From: Pinirhizobacter soli
GTDB taxonomy: Bacteria; Pseudomonadota; Gammaproteobacteria; Xanthomonadales; Rhodanobacteraceae
Reading direction: 5' to 3'
DNA length: 64,000 nt
Assembly (NCBI RefSeq): GCF_015905305.1
Contig: NZ_JADZLQ010000003.1
Location: forward strand, 558,001 to 622,000
Shown here: positions 24,458-32,897 of the stretch, piece by piece
Position numbering within the stretch: position 1 is the first letter of the stretch
Layout of the letters: every line of letters begins with the position of its first letter
The notes under the pieces: generated by a model
The model's database searches: none
What the model was told of the DNA's origin: nothing
What the model saw: only the letters and a program-made list of their open reading frames with translations
Made by a program: the position numbers and the translations under genes

Positions 24458-25473
24458 GCCAGCAGTGTCAGCAACGCATCCACCGAATCACCCGGATGCC
24501 GTCCCCGCTTCAGTTCATGCACGCCGCGTCGTGTCAGTCGTTCCTCGAAGCAGCGCCATCCGGGTTGGGTGGAGGCATACGGTTGGTCGGCCACCAGGCG
24601 CGAGGCGGCGTCGTTGACGGCAAGGCGATTGACCAGACGAGCGCCGGCTGCGGGTTCGCGGCTCACGAAGACGGCCGCGGTGAGTTCCAGCGGCTGCGGT
24701 GCCACCTTGAACCGGCCCAGCCGAAGATCGGCCTCGAACTTCGCCACGCCGCTGCGCCGGCGGATCACCGGCGACTCGCCGATCCAGCGCCGTGCGCCAT
24801 CGTCGTCGATGAAGCCCAGCGCATCGGCCTGTACATGAAGGAAATTGGCCACGCCGGTGGCCAGCAGGCTTTCCGGCCGCACGAACACGGCATCTTCGGC
24901 CAGGAAATCCAGTCCGCGCAGCATGCTGTGCAGTGCCAGCGTGGATTTGCCCGCGCCACTGGCCCCGAGCACCAGCACGCCACGGCCGCCGCGGCCGACG
25001 CATGCGCCGTGCAACGGCACCAGGCCCAGACCGCGCGTGGCCAGCACGAATACGGCGAACTCGATCATTTCGTAACGAAGATGGTAGGGCTCATCGAGCA
25101 TGTCCGCCGACGCCACGATGAGCGCCCGCCGCTGGCCCGGTGCCAGCACCACGTAGTTGGATGCGTCCATCACGCCACACAGCAAGCCGGCGCCCGATTG
25201 CATGCGCACCGGCGGTGGCTCCCCCTGTGTGGATCCGGATCGGCGCGGCAGTAGTCGCAACTCGATGCGGAACTCCGGCGCCTCCACCGGCAACTGGTGC
25301 CGGGGCAGGCCCGCGTAGGTGGCCTGCGCAACATCCACCAGTGCCTGGTTGTTTCCCTCGAAACGGAAACGGGCACCGAGGATCTGTTGCGAGAACGTGA
25401 ACCGATGCTCGATGACCTCGGCAAAGGGATCGGCGCTGGCGTTGGTGACGCCATGCAGTTCGGTCAGGGCCAT
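24454..25473 (-). CDS. HprK-related serine kinase-like protein
   Basis: 339 residues. The C-terminal half resembles the HPr kinase ATPase core: P-loop GASGAGKST (170-178), 'LHSMLRGLDFLAEDAVFV' and later 'RWIGESPVIRR'. The N-terminal 150 residues lack the HPr kinase N-domain and fit the 'HprK-related kinase A' type known from exopolysaccharide/exosortase loci, where it occurs with a nucleotidyltransferase-like protein; both are here. Its real phosphoryl acceptor is unknown. ATG 25473 starts at MALTELHG, the conserved part. Cotranscribed with the ABC exporter, divergent from the first radical SAM gene. Confidence 0.8.
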   Translation of the reverse strand: MALTELHGVTNASADPFAEVIEHRFTFSQQILGARFRFEGNNQALVDVAQATYAGLPRHQLPVEAPEFRIELRLLPRRSGSTQGEPPPVRMQSGAGLLCGVMDASNYVVLAPGQRRALIVASADMLDEPYHLRYEMIEFAVFVLATRGLGLVPLHGACVGRGGRGVLVLGASGAGKSTLALHSMLRGLDFLAEDAVFVRPESLLATGVANFLHVQADALGFIDDDGARRWIGESPVIRRRSGVAKFEADLRLGRFKVAPQPLELTAAVFVSREPAAGARLVNRLAVNDAASRLVADQPYASTQPGWRCFEERLTRRGVHELKRGRHPGDSVDALLTLLA

Positions 25474-25562
25474 CGTCGTCTTTTCGCAGGGTGGGCCGTG
25501 GCGGGGCACGGCACCAGGTGCCTGCCGGATCGAAAGTTCATGCTCCGTGGGTGCCCTGCCCG

Positions 25563-25631
25563 ATGGGAAAGGTTGTGCAGGGCGCGGGGCCACGCGACGC
25601 AACCGATCGCCGCTGCCTTGGCACTTACCCC
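25563..25631. promoter_or_regulatory. Shared polysaccharide-locus promoter motif, copy 1
   Basis: The divergent gap between the HprK-like and radical SAM genes holds ATGGGAAAGGTTG (25563-25575), CAACC (25600-25604) and TGGCACT (25619-25625). The same three blocks, with CAACC and TGGCACT again exactly 14 bases apart, occur before the fdtA operon at 43273-43346. GGTTG and CAACC form an inverted pair in both. This predicts a common regulator for the transcription units; no known factor is assigned. Confidence 0.5.
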
Positions 25632-25716
25632 CATGCAGCGGGCAACGACGGGCATTCATATGCACGTCTTCCGCCGCCGTCCGTCCCTCCGGCGACGTTT
25701 CAAGGCCCCGTAACCG

Positions 25717-27213
25717 ATGTTAAAGATCCAGGTCAGCCACTCCTATTTCCTGAGATACGACAGCAAGCAATGGGAGCGAGGCAAGCCCTATCCGCCGCTG
25801 GCGACGATCCAGGTCGCCGCCTTCCTGCGTGAAGCCGGGCACGAGGTGACGTTGTTCGACGCCATGCTCGCCGAAGGCGTGGAAGACTACGAGCCGGCAT
25901 TCGTCGAATCGGCACCGGACGTGGTGGTCTTCTACGAAGACAATTTCAACTTCCTGACCAAGATGTGCCTGGGCCGCATGCGCGAGGCGGCCTGCCGGAT
26001 GATCGGCGAAGCAAGCTCGATGGGCGCGCGGGTGATCGTGGCCGGCTCCGATGCCTCGGACCATCCCGAAGCTTTCCTGGCGGCGGGCGCCAATGCGGTG
26101 CTGGTGGGCGAGGGCATCGCCGCCCTCGCCCAGCTGATCGATCGGCTGGATGCGAACCCGGCCATGGACGCGCGCGACTGGGTGTCGAACATCGACGGCG
26201 TGGCCACGCTCGTGGGCGGCCAGGCCAAGGTGCCGCGTATCGGCGCGATGCCACCGGATCCGCGCCTGGTGGGCCACCCGGCCTGGGACCTGGTGGATAT
26301 CGAACGCTACCGCGCCCTGTGGAACGAACGGCACGGCTATTTCAGCCTGAACATGGCCGCTTCGCGCGGCTGCCCGTTCCGCTGCAACTGGTGTGCGAAG
26401 CCGATCTGGGGCAACCACTACAAGCAACGGGACGCGGCGGACGTGGCTGCGGAAATGACCTATCTCAAGCATGCGTTCGCACCCGACCATATCTGGATGG
26501 CCGACGATATCTTCGGCTTCCACTTCGACTGGGTCAGCGCCTTCGCCGACCACCTGGGAGAGGCCGACGGCTCGGTGCCCTTCACCATCCAGACGCGCGC
26601 TGACCTTTGCAGTGATCGCATGGCCGACGCACTGGCGCGGGCCGGATGCGCCGAGGCATGGATCGGCGCCGAAAGCGGCAGCCAGCGCGTGCTGGACAGC
26701 ATGACCAAGGGCACCCGCGTGGACGACCTGGTGGCCGCCCGGCAGCGCCTGGGCGAGCGCGGCATCCGCGTCGGTTTCTTCATCCAGCTGGGATATCTGG
26801 GTGAACAGCTCGACGACCTGCTGGCCACGCGTGCATTGATCGCCCGCGCCGCGCCCGACGATATCGGGGTGAGCGTGTCCTATCCGCTTCCCGGAACCAA
26901 ATTCTTCGAGCAGGTACAGGCCCAGTTGGGCGAGAAGACCCATTGGCAGGACTCCGGTGACCTGGCCATGATGTTCAGCGGCGCCTACGACTCGCACTTC
27001 TACCGCAGCTTCCGCGACCTGCTGCATGCCCAGGTTGAGTTGCAGCAGGCAGGTCGCGAGGCAAGCGCGATGGCACTGGCCAGCCTCCAGGCGCGATGGG
27101 ATGCCCTGATCGCCTGCGAAGGCGCGCACCGCAACGCCAATGCCACACCCACTTTGGCACCGTCCGATGCCAGCCAGGTCAAGCGCCGTGCTGCCACCTC
27201 TCAAAACCATTAG
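25717..27213 (+). CDS. B12-binding-domain radical SAM protein
   Basis: 498 residues. An N-terminal cobalamin-binding-like Rossmann domain (about 20-150; 'ATIQVAAFLREAGHEVTLFD', 'VIVAGSDASDHPEAFLAAGANAVLVGEG') is followed by the radical SAM core with C219-x3-C223-x2-C226 (GCPFRCNWC) for the 4Fe-4S cluster, then 'AWIGAESGSQRVLDSMTKGT'. The DxHxxG B12-binding signature is not obvious, so cobalamin may be bound base-off without that His or not at all. Such enzymes do C- or P-methylation and other radical chemistry. Overlaps the next gene; divergent from the kinase/exporter pair; likely modifies the surface glycan or a carrier. Confidence 0.85.
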   Translation: MLKIQVSHSYFLRYDSKQWERGKPYPPLATIQVAAFLREAGHEVTLFDAMLAEGVEDYEPAFVESAPDVVVFYEDNFNFLTKMCLGRMREAACRMIGEASSMGARVIVAGSDASDHPEAFLAAGANAVLVGEGIAALAQLIDRLDANPAMDARDWVSNIDGVATLVGGQAKVPRIGAMPPDPRLVGHPAWDLVDIERYRALWNERHGYFSLNMAASRGCPFRCNWCAKPIWGNHYKQRDAADVAAEMTYLKHAFAPDHIWMADDIFGFHFDWVSAFADHLGEADGSVPFTIQTRADLCSDRMADALARAGCAEAWIGAESGSQRVLDSMTKGTRVDDLVAARQRLGERGIRVGFFIQLGYLGEQLDDLLATRALIARAAPDDIGVSVSYPLPGTKFFEQVQAQLGEKTHWQDSGDLAMMFSGAYDSHFYRSFRDLLHAQVELQQAGREASAMALASLQARWDALIACEGAHRNANATPTLAPSDASQVKRRAATSQNH

Positions 27214-28480
27214 GCGGGGCCTGCGCCGCGCCACCGAGGCGCTGGCCTTCGAGCTTGCCAGGCCCGGCGGGCCGACCCCAGCGTGGGACGAAGCGCAGTG
27301 GCGCCTTGCATCGGCCGCCGCCGCGATCCACGGCGTAGCGCCGCTGATGGCCAGATGCCAGGCCTGGCAGGGACCGCATTGGTCGGCCTTCACGGCGAGC
27401 CAGCGCGAGCACGTGGAATTGCGCCACCGACGCATCGCGGAACTGCTTTCGCAGATCGACCAGGAGACGCGTGCCGCCGGCATCGCCACGGTGCCGCTGA
27501 AGGGTTCGGCCCTGCATGCGATGGGCCTTTACCAGGCGGGCGACCGGCCCATGGCCGACATCGACCTTCTGGTGCCTGAAGGCGATCTGGATGCGATGAC
27601 GGTCTTGCTTCAGGGTTTGGGTTACGTGCCTTCGTTTTCGGTGTGGAAACACCGCGTGCTCAAGCCCGCCGATGGCGAACCGCAGGCCTGCCTGGGCGAC
27701 CACCGCGATACCCCGATCAACATCGAACTGCATACCTGCATCCAGGAACGCTTGCCGGTAGCCAAGGTGGATATCACCAGGCGGGTGTTCCCCATCACGG
27801 CACATCCGGGACTCAACACGTATCCATCCAACGGTGCGCTGATGAGCCACCTGTTGTTGCATGCGGCGGGGAATATCTGCAATCGCAGCTTTCGCCTCGT
27901 GCACATGCACGACATCGCGCTGCTGGCCGCACGCATGTCCGCCAACGACTGGGACGAAGTCTTCGGTGCCGACAGCCGCGGTGCATGGTGGGCGTTCCCC
28001 CCGCTGGCCATGGTGGCGCGCTATTACCGACATGCGATCCCGGGGTGTGTGATCAGCCGGCTGGCGCCTCGCGGCCGTGTCCTTCTGCGCCTGACCTCGC
28101 GGCGCCGCACGCTCACCGAAGCCTCGTGCGCCGGCTTCTGGCATCACACGCTGCACGGCATCGAGTGGTTCGGCTCGTTCGGCGAAGTGCGCACCTACCT
28201 GGAAAACCGTATCCGGCCACCTGTCGAGGCGCTGCAGGAACAGCAGGACATGATGAGCACGCAATTGTGGCTGCGTGAACGCAGCTGGGTGGACCTGCCC
28301 CGGGGACGCCGTTTCCTTCGTGTGCTGACGCGGCCGGTTCCGCGCATGGATGCCTTGTACGCGGTGCGCGCCGCCTTCGAAGAATTCGGCAACCCGATAA
28401 CGCCGGCCCTTCAGCCGGTAGCGGCGGGCAACGGCCCGAGTACTTCCAGGTACAGCGTCTCGAACGCACGGGCGGTGTAG
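27188..28480 (+). CDS. Nucleotidyltransferase-fold protein (NTP_transf_5-like)
   Basis: About 430 residues. The nucleotidyltransferase core 'TVPLKGSALHAMGLYQAGDRPMADIDLLV' contains KG and the DxD metal motif (DIDLL), followed by 'INIELHTCIQ' and 'LLHAAGNICN', as in the uncharacterised nucleotidyltransferase family that travels with HprK-related kinases in exopolysaccharide loci. GTG 27188 with AGGT upstream is favoured; ATG 27170 is possible. It overlaps the radical SAM gene by 26 bases (coupled) and its last 70 bases overlap the 3' end of the convergent glycosyltransferase gene. Substrate unknown. Confidence 0.78.
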   Translation: MLPPLKTIRRGLRRATEALAFELARPGGPTPAWDEAQWRLASAAAAIHGVAPLMARCQAWQGPHWSAFTASQREHVELRHRRIAELLSQIDQETRAAGIATVPLKGSALHAMGLYQAGDRPMADIDLLVPEGDLDAMTVLLQGLGYVPSFSVWKHRVLKPADGEPQACLGDHRDTPINIELHTCIQERLPVAKVDITRRVFPITAHPGLNTYPSNGALMSHLLLHAAGNICNRSFRLVHMHDIALLAARMSANDWDEVFGADSRGAWWAFPPLAMVARYYRHAIPGCVISRLAPRGRVLLRLTSRRRTLTEASCAGFWHHTLHGIEWFGSFGEVRTYLENRIRPPVEALQEQQDMMSTQLWLRERSWVDLPRGRRFLRVLTRPVPRMDALYAVRAAFEEFGNPITPALQPVAAGNGPSTSRYSVSNARAV

Positions 28481-29529
28481 TCGGCATCCTCGATGATGGC
28501 GCGGTGCTGGGCGATACCGGCCATGTGCAGGCGCAGATCCTCGTTGGCCAGCAGGCGCTCGATGCCGCTGGCGAGTGCCGTGGCATCGCCCACGGGTACC
28601 GCAAGCGCCGCGGACGGCGACCACTCCACCAGGTGCCCCACCGCCGTGCCCACCGTGGGCACGCCAGCGATGGCAGCCTCGAACAACACCATGGGGCCGG
28701 CTTCGTGCGCCGATGACATCACCAGAAGGTCCGCGGCCTTGACCATGTCGCGAAGCTCACGATGCGTCCTGAAGCCTGCGAAATGGACGTTCGCGTCCAG
28801 ACCGAGGTGGCTTGCCAGCGCCTGCATCTGGCCGTCGAGGGTGTCCACGCCCACGATATCCATCTGGAAGGCGATGCCCGCGCGCTTCAATTTCGCCAGT
28901 GCGTGAAGCAGGGTGGGTTGGTCCTTGACGCGGTTCAGGCTGGCCACGTGGATAAGGCGCGCCACGGATCCGCCGCGTCGGCGCGGCGCCAGCGGTGGCC
29001 AGGCGCGCAAATCCACGCCCAGCGCAATGCGCCGCGCATGGATCCCTAAGGCCAGCAATGATTCCACCACCGGCATGCTGGCCGCGGTGACCGCATGCGC
29101 CCCGCGCAGCACGCAGGCTTCGCGCAGTCGACCCTTCCAGTTCCGCCGTCCGCCGTAGCCGATGCGCGGCATCGACACCAGCTCGCCACCGCCGATATGC
29201 ACCACGCCACGCGCATGCAGCCATCGTGCGGCGACGACCGCTACCTGACCGGCCGCGCCGGAGAACAACGCCTGCACCACGTCGAATGCGCCGCGGCGAT
29301 GCTCCTGGCGAATCGCTGCCAGCGCCCGCATGCGCGTCCAGCCGTCACCGATGTTGTGGACAGTTGCGCCGAGCAATGGCCATTGACCAGGCTTCGCTTC
29401 CTGTCGCAGGGCGAACACATGGACTTCGTGCACCCTTGCCAGTCGTTCCACCAGCGCCAGGAACACGGGGATCACCCGGACCTCGCCACTGCGATCGACG
29501 CCGCCGGGAAGTACCAGCGCGATCTTCAT
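28411..29529 (-). CDS. Glycosyltransferase family 4 (last gene of polysaccharide operon)
   Basis: 372 residues, GT-B fold. 'MKIALVLPGGVDRSGEVRVIPVFLALVERLA' opens the acceptor domain; the donor domain carries 'HVASLNRVKDQPTLLHALAKLK', 'LGLDANVHFAGF' and the GT4 E-x7-E region 'SSAHEAGPMVLFEAAIAGVPTVGT'. A retaining sugar transferase acting on a lipid-linked intermediate on the cytoplasmic face is expected. ATGA overlap with the upstream GT4 gene. It is the promoter-distal end of the 15-gene operon and runs 70 bases into the convergent nucleotidyltransferase-like gene. Confidence 0.9.
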   Translation of the reverse strand: MKIALVLPGGVDRSGEVRVIPVFLALVERLARVHEVHVFALRQEAKPGQWPLLGATVHNIGDGWTRMRALAAIRQEHRRGAFDVVQALFSGAAGQVAVVAARWLHARGVVHIGGGELVSMPRIGYGGRRNWKGRLREACVLRGAHAVTAASMPVVESLLALGIHARRIALGVDLRAWPPLAPRRRGGSVARLIHVASLNRVKDQPTLLHALAKLKRAGIAFQMDIVGVDTLDGQMQALASHLGLDANVHFAGFRTHRELRDMVKAADLLVMSSAHEAGPMVLFEAAIAGVPTVGTAVGHLVEWSPSAALAVPVGDATALASGIERLLANEDLRLHMAGIAQHRAIIEDADYTARAFETLYLEVLGPLPAATG

Positions 29530-30641
29530 GACGTTCCCACGCGCGATGCTTCGATCACCTGGGCATAGGCATCGGTCCAGCGGCGACCCAGTACAGCGGG
29601 GGACAGTTCTTCGTCGAAGCGGGCGCGGACGGCACGGCGTGCCGGTGCACCCGTCGCCACGGCGACAAGCGCGTCCGCCAGCCGGGCCGGATCTCCCACC
29701 GGCCACAGGCGGCCCACGGCGCCATGCCCGGTGATGGCGCGGAAGGAGGGAATATCCGTTACCACCGGTATGGTGCCGCAGGCCATGGCTTCGAGCAGGG
29801 CATACCCGCTACTTTCGCGGTGGCTGGCCGAAACGAAGATGTCCGCCGCCTGCATCAAGCGTTCAATGCGTGCATGGGGCACGCTTCCCATCAAGTGCAC
29901 GCGGCCGGCCAACCGCGGGTCGGCAGCGATACGTCGCTGCATTTTCTCAAGCAACGGGGAGGTGCCGAAGACGCACCACACGTGCAGATCCGGTAGCCGC
30001 TCGCTGGCCTGGGCCACGCCTTCGAGCATGGCAAGCGGATCCTTGCCCGGTACCAGGTGCCCGATCCACAACAGGCAGGGGTCGCCATGCATGTGTGTTT
30101 CCACGCGCGCCGCCTCGCGGCTTCCCGGGTTGAAGAGACAACTGGATTCGGGAATCGAGAACTGCAATGTCCGTGGCCCGAACAACTTCGCGTCGACGAA
30201 CGGTCGCGCCTGCTCCTGCGCGGTGAACGACACGCCTGCGGCCACGGCATACCAGCGCCGCCATTGTGCGCGCCGCCACCACGGTGGGGCGCGGTCGGCG
30301 TGGTCCTGGAACACGATGGGAAGGTCCGGGCGATAGCGCGAAACCTCATGTGCCTGCCGGGCGAAGCCCAGCCCATTGGCATGCACCACGTCCACGCCCA
30401 GATCACCCAGCACGGTGGCCAAGCGCCGTCCGCCGTCGTCAGGCGTGATTGGGACAAAGTGGTAATCCACCGCGCCACGCGTCATCCGGTGTTGGTAGGG
30501 CGCCACCTGCACCACCGACACCCGCGTGCCTGCGCTCGCCACGGCGTCGGCCACGTCGCCCAGTGTGCTCCAATGGGTAAGCAACGCCTCGGGCGGGATA
30601 TCCACCGGTGCGGACAGGAAATTGACCTGGGCCACGTGCAT
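29526..30641 (-). CDS. Glycosyltransferase family 4
   Basis: 371 residues. N-terminal 'MHVAQVNFLSAPVDIPPEALL' and 'VVHANGLGFARQAHEVSR', C-terminal 'LLWIGHLVPGKDPLAMLEGVAQA', 'RVHLMGSVPHARIERLMQAADIFVSASHRESSGYALLEAMACGTIPVVT' pieces give a complete GT4 protein with the E-x7-E motif in ESSGYALLEA. It should transfer a nucleotide-activated sugar with retention during repeat-unit assembly. Coupled to the next GT4 by ATGA; 13 bases downstream of the second radical SAM gene. Donor and acceptor not predictable. Confidence 0.9.
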   Translation of the reverse strand: MHVAQVNFLSAPVDIPPEALLTHWSTLGDVADAVASAGTRVSVVQVAPYQHRMTRGAVDYHFVPITPDDGGRRLATVLGDLGVDVVHANGLGFARQAHEVSRYRPDLPIVFQDHADRAPPWWRRAQWRRWYAVAAGVSFTAQEQARPFVDAKLFGPRTLQFSIPESSCLFNPGSREAARVETHMHGDPCLLWIGHLVPGKDPLAMLEGVAQASERLPDLHVWCVFGTSPLLEKMQRRIAADPRLAGRVHLMGSVPHARIERLMQAADIFVSASHRESSGYALLEAMACGTIPVVTDIPSFRAITGHGAVGRLWPVGDPARLADALVAVATGAPARRAVRARFDEELSPAVLGRRWTDAYAQVIEASRVGTS

Positions 30642-30654
30642 TGACGATACGTCC

Positions 30655-32202
30655 CTAAAGTCCCGAGACCTGCGGCATACGCAGGCGGACCAGGCGATTG
30701 GCCAGGTTCAGCTCCCACGGTTTGTCATACCGGCGCTGCTGGTAGCGCCACCGGGCCATCACGCTCAGGCTGCGCTTGGCCCAGCGCGGTGATTTCAGAT
30801 CCTGCACGGTGGGGAAGCGGCAGCGCAGTACCGTGACGAAATCCTCGATGCGCCGGCGCAGCTTGTCGTCGAGCCAGGGAGCATCGGCATGGCAGGCGTA
30901 GTTCACCCACTGCGGCTGCGTCCATTCATCGGGCGTGGACGGGAACACCAGGGGCTCGCCATTCAGATCGAGCAGCGGCATGCTGCTGCGCTTGCCGCGG
31001 TCCTTCTCATGCTTGCTGCTTTCCGGCAGCGGCGTGTAGATGTAGATGACGACTTCGGCCTCCGGGTTGATCCGCTTCAGTTCACGAATGAATTCGAAGG
31101 TGTGCTCGGTTTCTTCCTCGGTGTTCTCTGGTGGAGCCACCATGAAGGACAGTTCCGGGATCACCCCGTTCCGGCGGCACAGTTCAACCACTTCTAGGGT
31201 CTGGTCCGGGCGCGTGCCCTTGCGGATTTCCTTGAGCATCGCCCCGCTGGGAGACTCCGCGCCGATATAGGCCATCTTCAGCTGGCTCTTGCGCACCAGC
31301 TTCCAGGTGCTTTCCGACAGGTTCAACAGCGCATCGGAACGCGCAAAGCACCACCAGGGAAGTTCATACCGGGCCATCACTTCCAGCAGCGGGATCATGT
31401 CCCGTTCGCGATCGAAGAAGTTGTGGTCCATGTACTGGACCGAATCCGCACCATATTCGTGCTTGAGGTAATGCAGGTCGCGATCGAGCTGCTCGGCCGC
31501 CGGCAGCACCGTGGTGCCACCGAACATCGCGGCCACGCCGCAGAACGTGCAGCGGAAGCGGCAGCCGACCGACGCCTGGTGCACGACCGTGCTGTTGCCC
31601 AGGAAGGTGCGTGCGCGGTAGCGCCGAAGGTCGCCTAGCTTGTCGTAGGGCAGGATCTTGCCCGGGTCGGAGATGTTGAAGCGGCGGTTGGGGTTGTGCA
31701 CCGCCTCGCCATCGCGGCGCCACGACAAACCGCCGATCTTGCCCAGGTCCGGCGTGCCGGCGCCGGTGATGGCGGCGATGAGTTCGGGGAGGGTTTCCTC
31801 GGCCTGGCCGCGGATGGCGTAGTCCACGTACGAGGCTGCCAGCGTGGTATCGGGATAGAGCGTCGGGAAATACCCGCCCCAGATGATCGCGACATCCGGG
31901 TGGTGTTCGCGGATCGCCCGGGAGAGCGCAATCGCAGGCGCAACCTGCGGGCCACCCATCACGCTGATACCCACGGCGTCGAAGTGCTGCTCCGCCATGC
32001 AGCGCAAGACGGCATCCACCGTATCGCGGTCGATATTGCCATCGATCAGATGGCTTTCGCCGAAGCGATCAAGTGCCGCGGCCAGATGCAATATCGCCAG
32101 CGGAAAGCGGGTGCCCGAGCGCGAGGTGATGGTCGGGTTGATCAACAGGGTCCGTGGCTTGCCACGCAACACTGGCAGGGACAGGGAGTGGAGGGCATTC
32201 AT
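30655..32202 (-). CDS. B12-binding-domain radical SAM protein
   Basis: 515 residues. N-terminal cobalamin-binding-type domain ('RTLLINPTITSRSGTRFPLAILHLAAALD', 'DAVGISVMGGPQVAPAIALSRAI', 'IIWGGYFPTLYP') and a radical SAM core with C214-x3-C218-x2-C221 (GCRFRCTFC), then 'KMAYIGAESPSGAMLKEIRKGT' and 'LSFMVAPPENTEEETEHTFEFIREL'. The class resembles the BchE/Mg-protoporphyrin cyclase-like and methyltransferase group. It is embedded in the polysaccharide operon between a methyltransferase (ATGA overlap) and GT4 genes, so modification of the sugar or lipid carrier by radical chemistry is the best guess. Distinct in sequence from the other radical SAM protein of the locus. Confidence 0.87.
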   Translation of the reverse strand: MNALHSLSLPVLRGKPRTLLINPTITSRSGTRFPLAILHLAAALDRFGESHLIDGNIDRDTVDAVLRCMAEQHFDAVGISVMGGPQVAPAIALSRAIREHHPDVAIIWGGYFPTLYPDTTLAASYVDYAIRGQAEETLPELIAAITGAGTPDLGKIGGLSWRRDGEAVHNPNRRFNISDPGKILPYDKLGDLRRYRARTFLGNSTVVHQASVGCRFRCTFCGVAAMFGGTTVLPAAEQLDRDLHYLKHEYGADSVQYMDHNFFDRERDMIPLLEVMARYELPWWCFARSDALLNLSESTWKLVRKSQLKMAYIGAESPSGAMLKEIRKGTRPDQTLEVVELCRRNGVIPELSFMVAPPENTEEETEHTFEFIRELKRINPEAEVVIYIYTPLPESSKHEKDRGKRSSMPLLDLNGEPLVFPSTPDEWTQPQWVNYACHADAPWLDDKLRRRIEDFVTVLRCRFPTVQDLKSPRWAKRSLSVMARWRYQQRRYDKPWELNLANRLVRLRMPQVSGL

Positions 32203-32897
32203 GGGATTCGCCTTAAACCGAACACCAATGCCACCGGCACCTCGAGCGCGCGCGCATCGAAGTGGGCTCTGGCTGGAATGTCATTGGGATCGAGCATGGG
32301 TTCGAGCACGTGTTCGATGGCCAGGCCGTGGGCGGCGCAGGCGGCGTGCCAGTGGTGGTAAAGGTGTTGGGTATGGCGCGCGGCGTAGCGTTTTCCCGCC
32401 GACTTGAAATCGCGTACCCAACCCAGGGCATGGCCGATTGGGTGTACGTCGCTGCACAACACCATCCCGCCGGGCCGGGTGGCGCGGCGAAGCTCGCCAA
32501 GCGCCGCGCCGAGCTCTTCCAGATGGCCAAGCACCAGGCCACACAGCGTGACATCGGCAAAGGCATCGGGCACGGGCAACGCGTCCACGCTTCCCTCTAT
32601 CAGCCGGTAACGGCCTGGATCCGCGCGCAACGCCAGTTCGTCGTGCGCGCGCAACAGCATGGGTGGTGACAGATCCACGCCCGTGGCGTCTGCGGCGCCG
32701 CGATCGAGTGCATGGCGCATGTAGCGACCGCTGCCGCAGCCGGCATCGAGCACCGACATGCCTGCCAGGTCCGACGGAAGAAGATCGAGCATCGCCCGCT
32801 CCTCGGCCAGCATCACGGCGTTGTGCGCGTGCGCCGGATAGCTTGATGCCCATAATGCATAGGCGCTGCGTGGTTCCAGGATGGATGGTCCGGACAT
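32199..32897 (-). CDS. Class I SAM-dependent methyltransferase
   Basis: 232 residues. The SAM-binding motif I is 'MSVLDAGCGSGRYMRHAL', followed by 'ATGVDLSPPMLLRAHDELAL', 'VDALPVPDAFADVTLCGLVLGHLEEL' and 'ATRPGGMVLCSDVHP', i.e. a complete methyltransf_11 domain. It is translationally coupled on both sides (TGATG with the amidohydrolase, ATGA with the radical SAM gene). O- or N-methylation of a sugar or of a cap on the glycan is likely but the acceptor is not visible. Confidence 0.9.
   Translation of the reverse strand: MSGPSILEPRSAYALWASSYPAHAHNAVMLAEERAMLDLLPSDLAGMSVLDAGCGSGRYMRHALDRGAADATGVDLSPPMLLRAHDELALRADPGRYRLIEGSVDALPVPDAFADVTLCGLVLGHLEELGAALGELRRATRPGGMVLCSDVHPIGHALGWVRDFKSAGKRYAARHTQHLYHHWHAACAAHGLAIEHVLEPMLDPNDIPARAHFDARALEVPVALVFGLRRIP

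Noticed and set aside
25605-25640. TGGCACT at both glycan promoters as a sigma-54 -24 element
   Set aside because: The required GC/TTGC at the -12 position is absent at correct spacing at both sites.
22745-28480. Lasso-peptide or other RiPP cluster suggested by ABC exporter, HprK-like kinase and nucleotidyltransferase-like gene
   Set aside because: No precursor, B1/B2 protease or asparagine-synthetase-like cyclase is present, and the set matches exopolysaccharide loci better.
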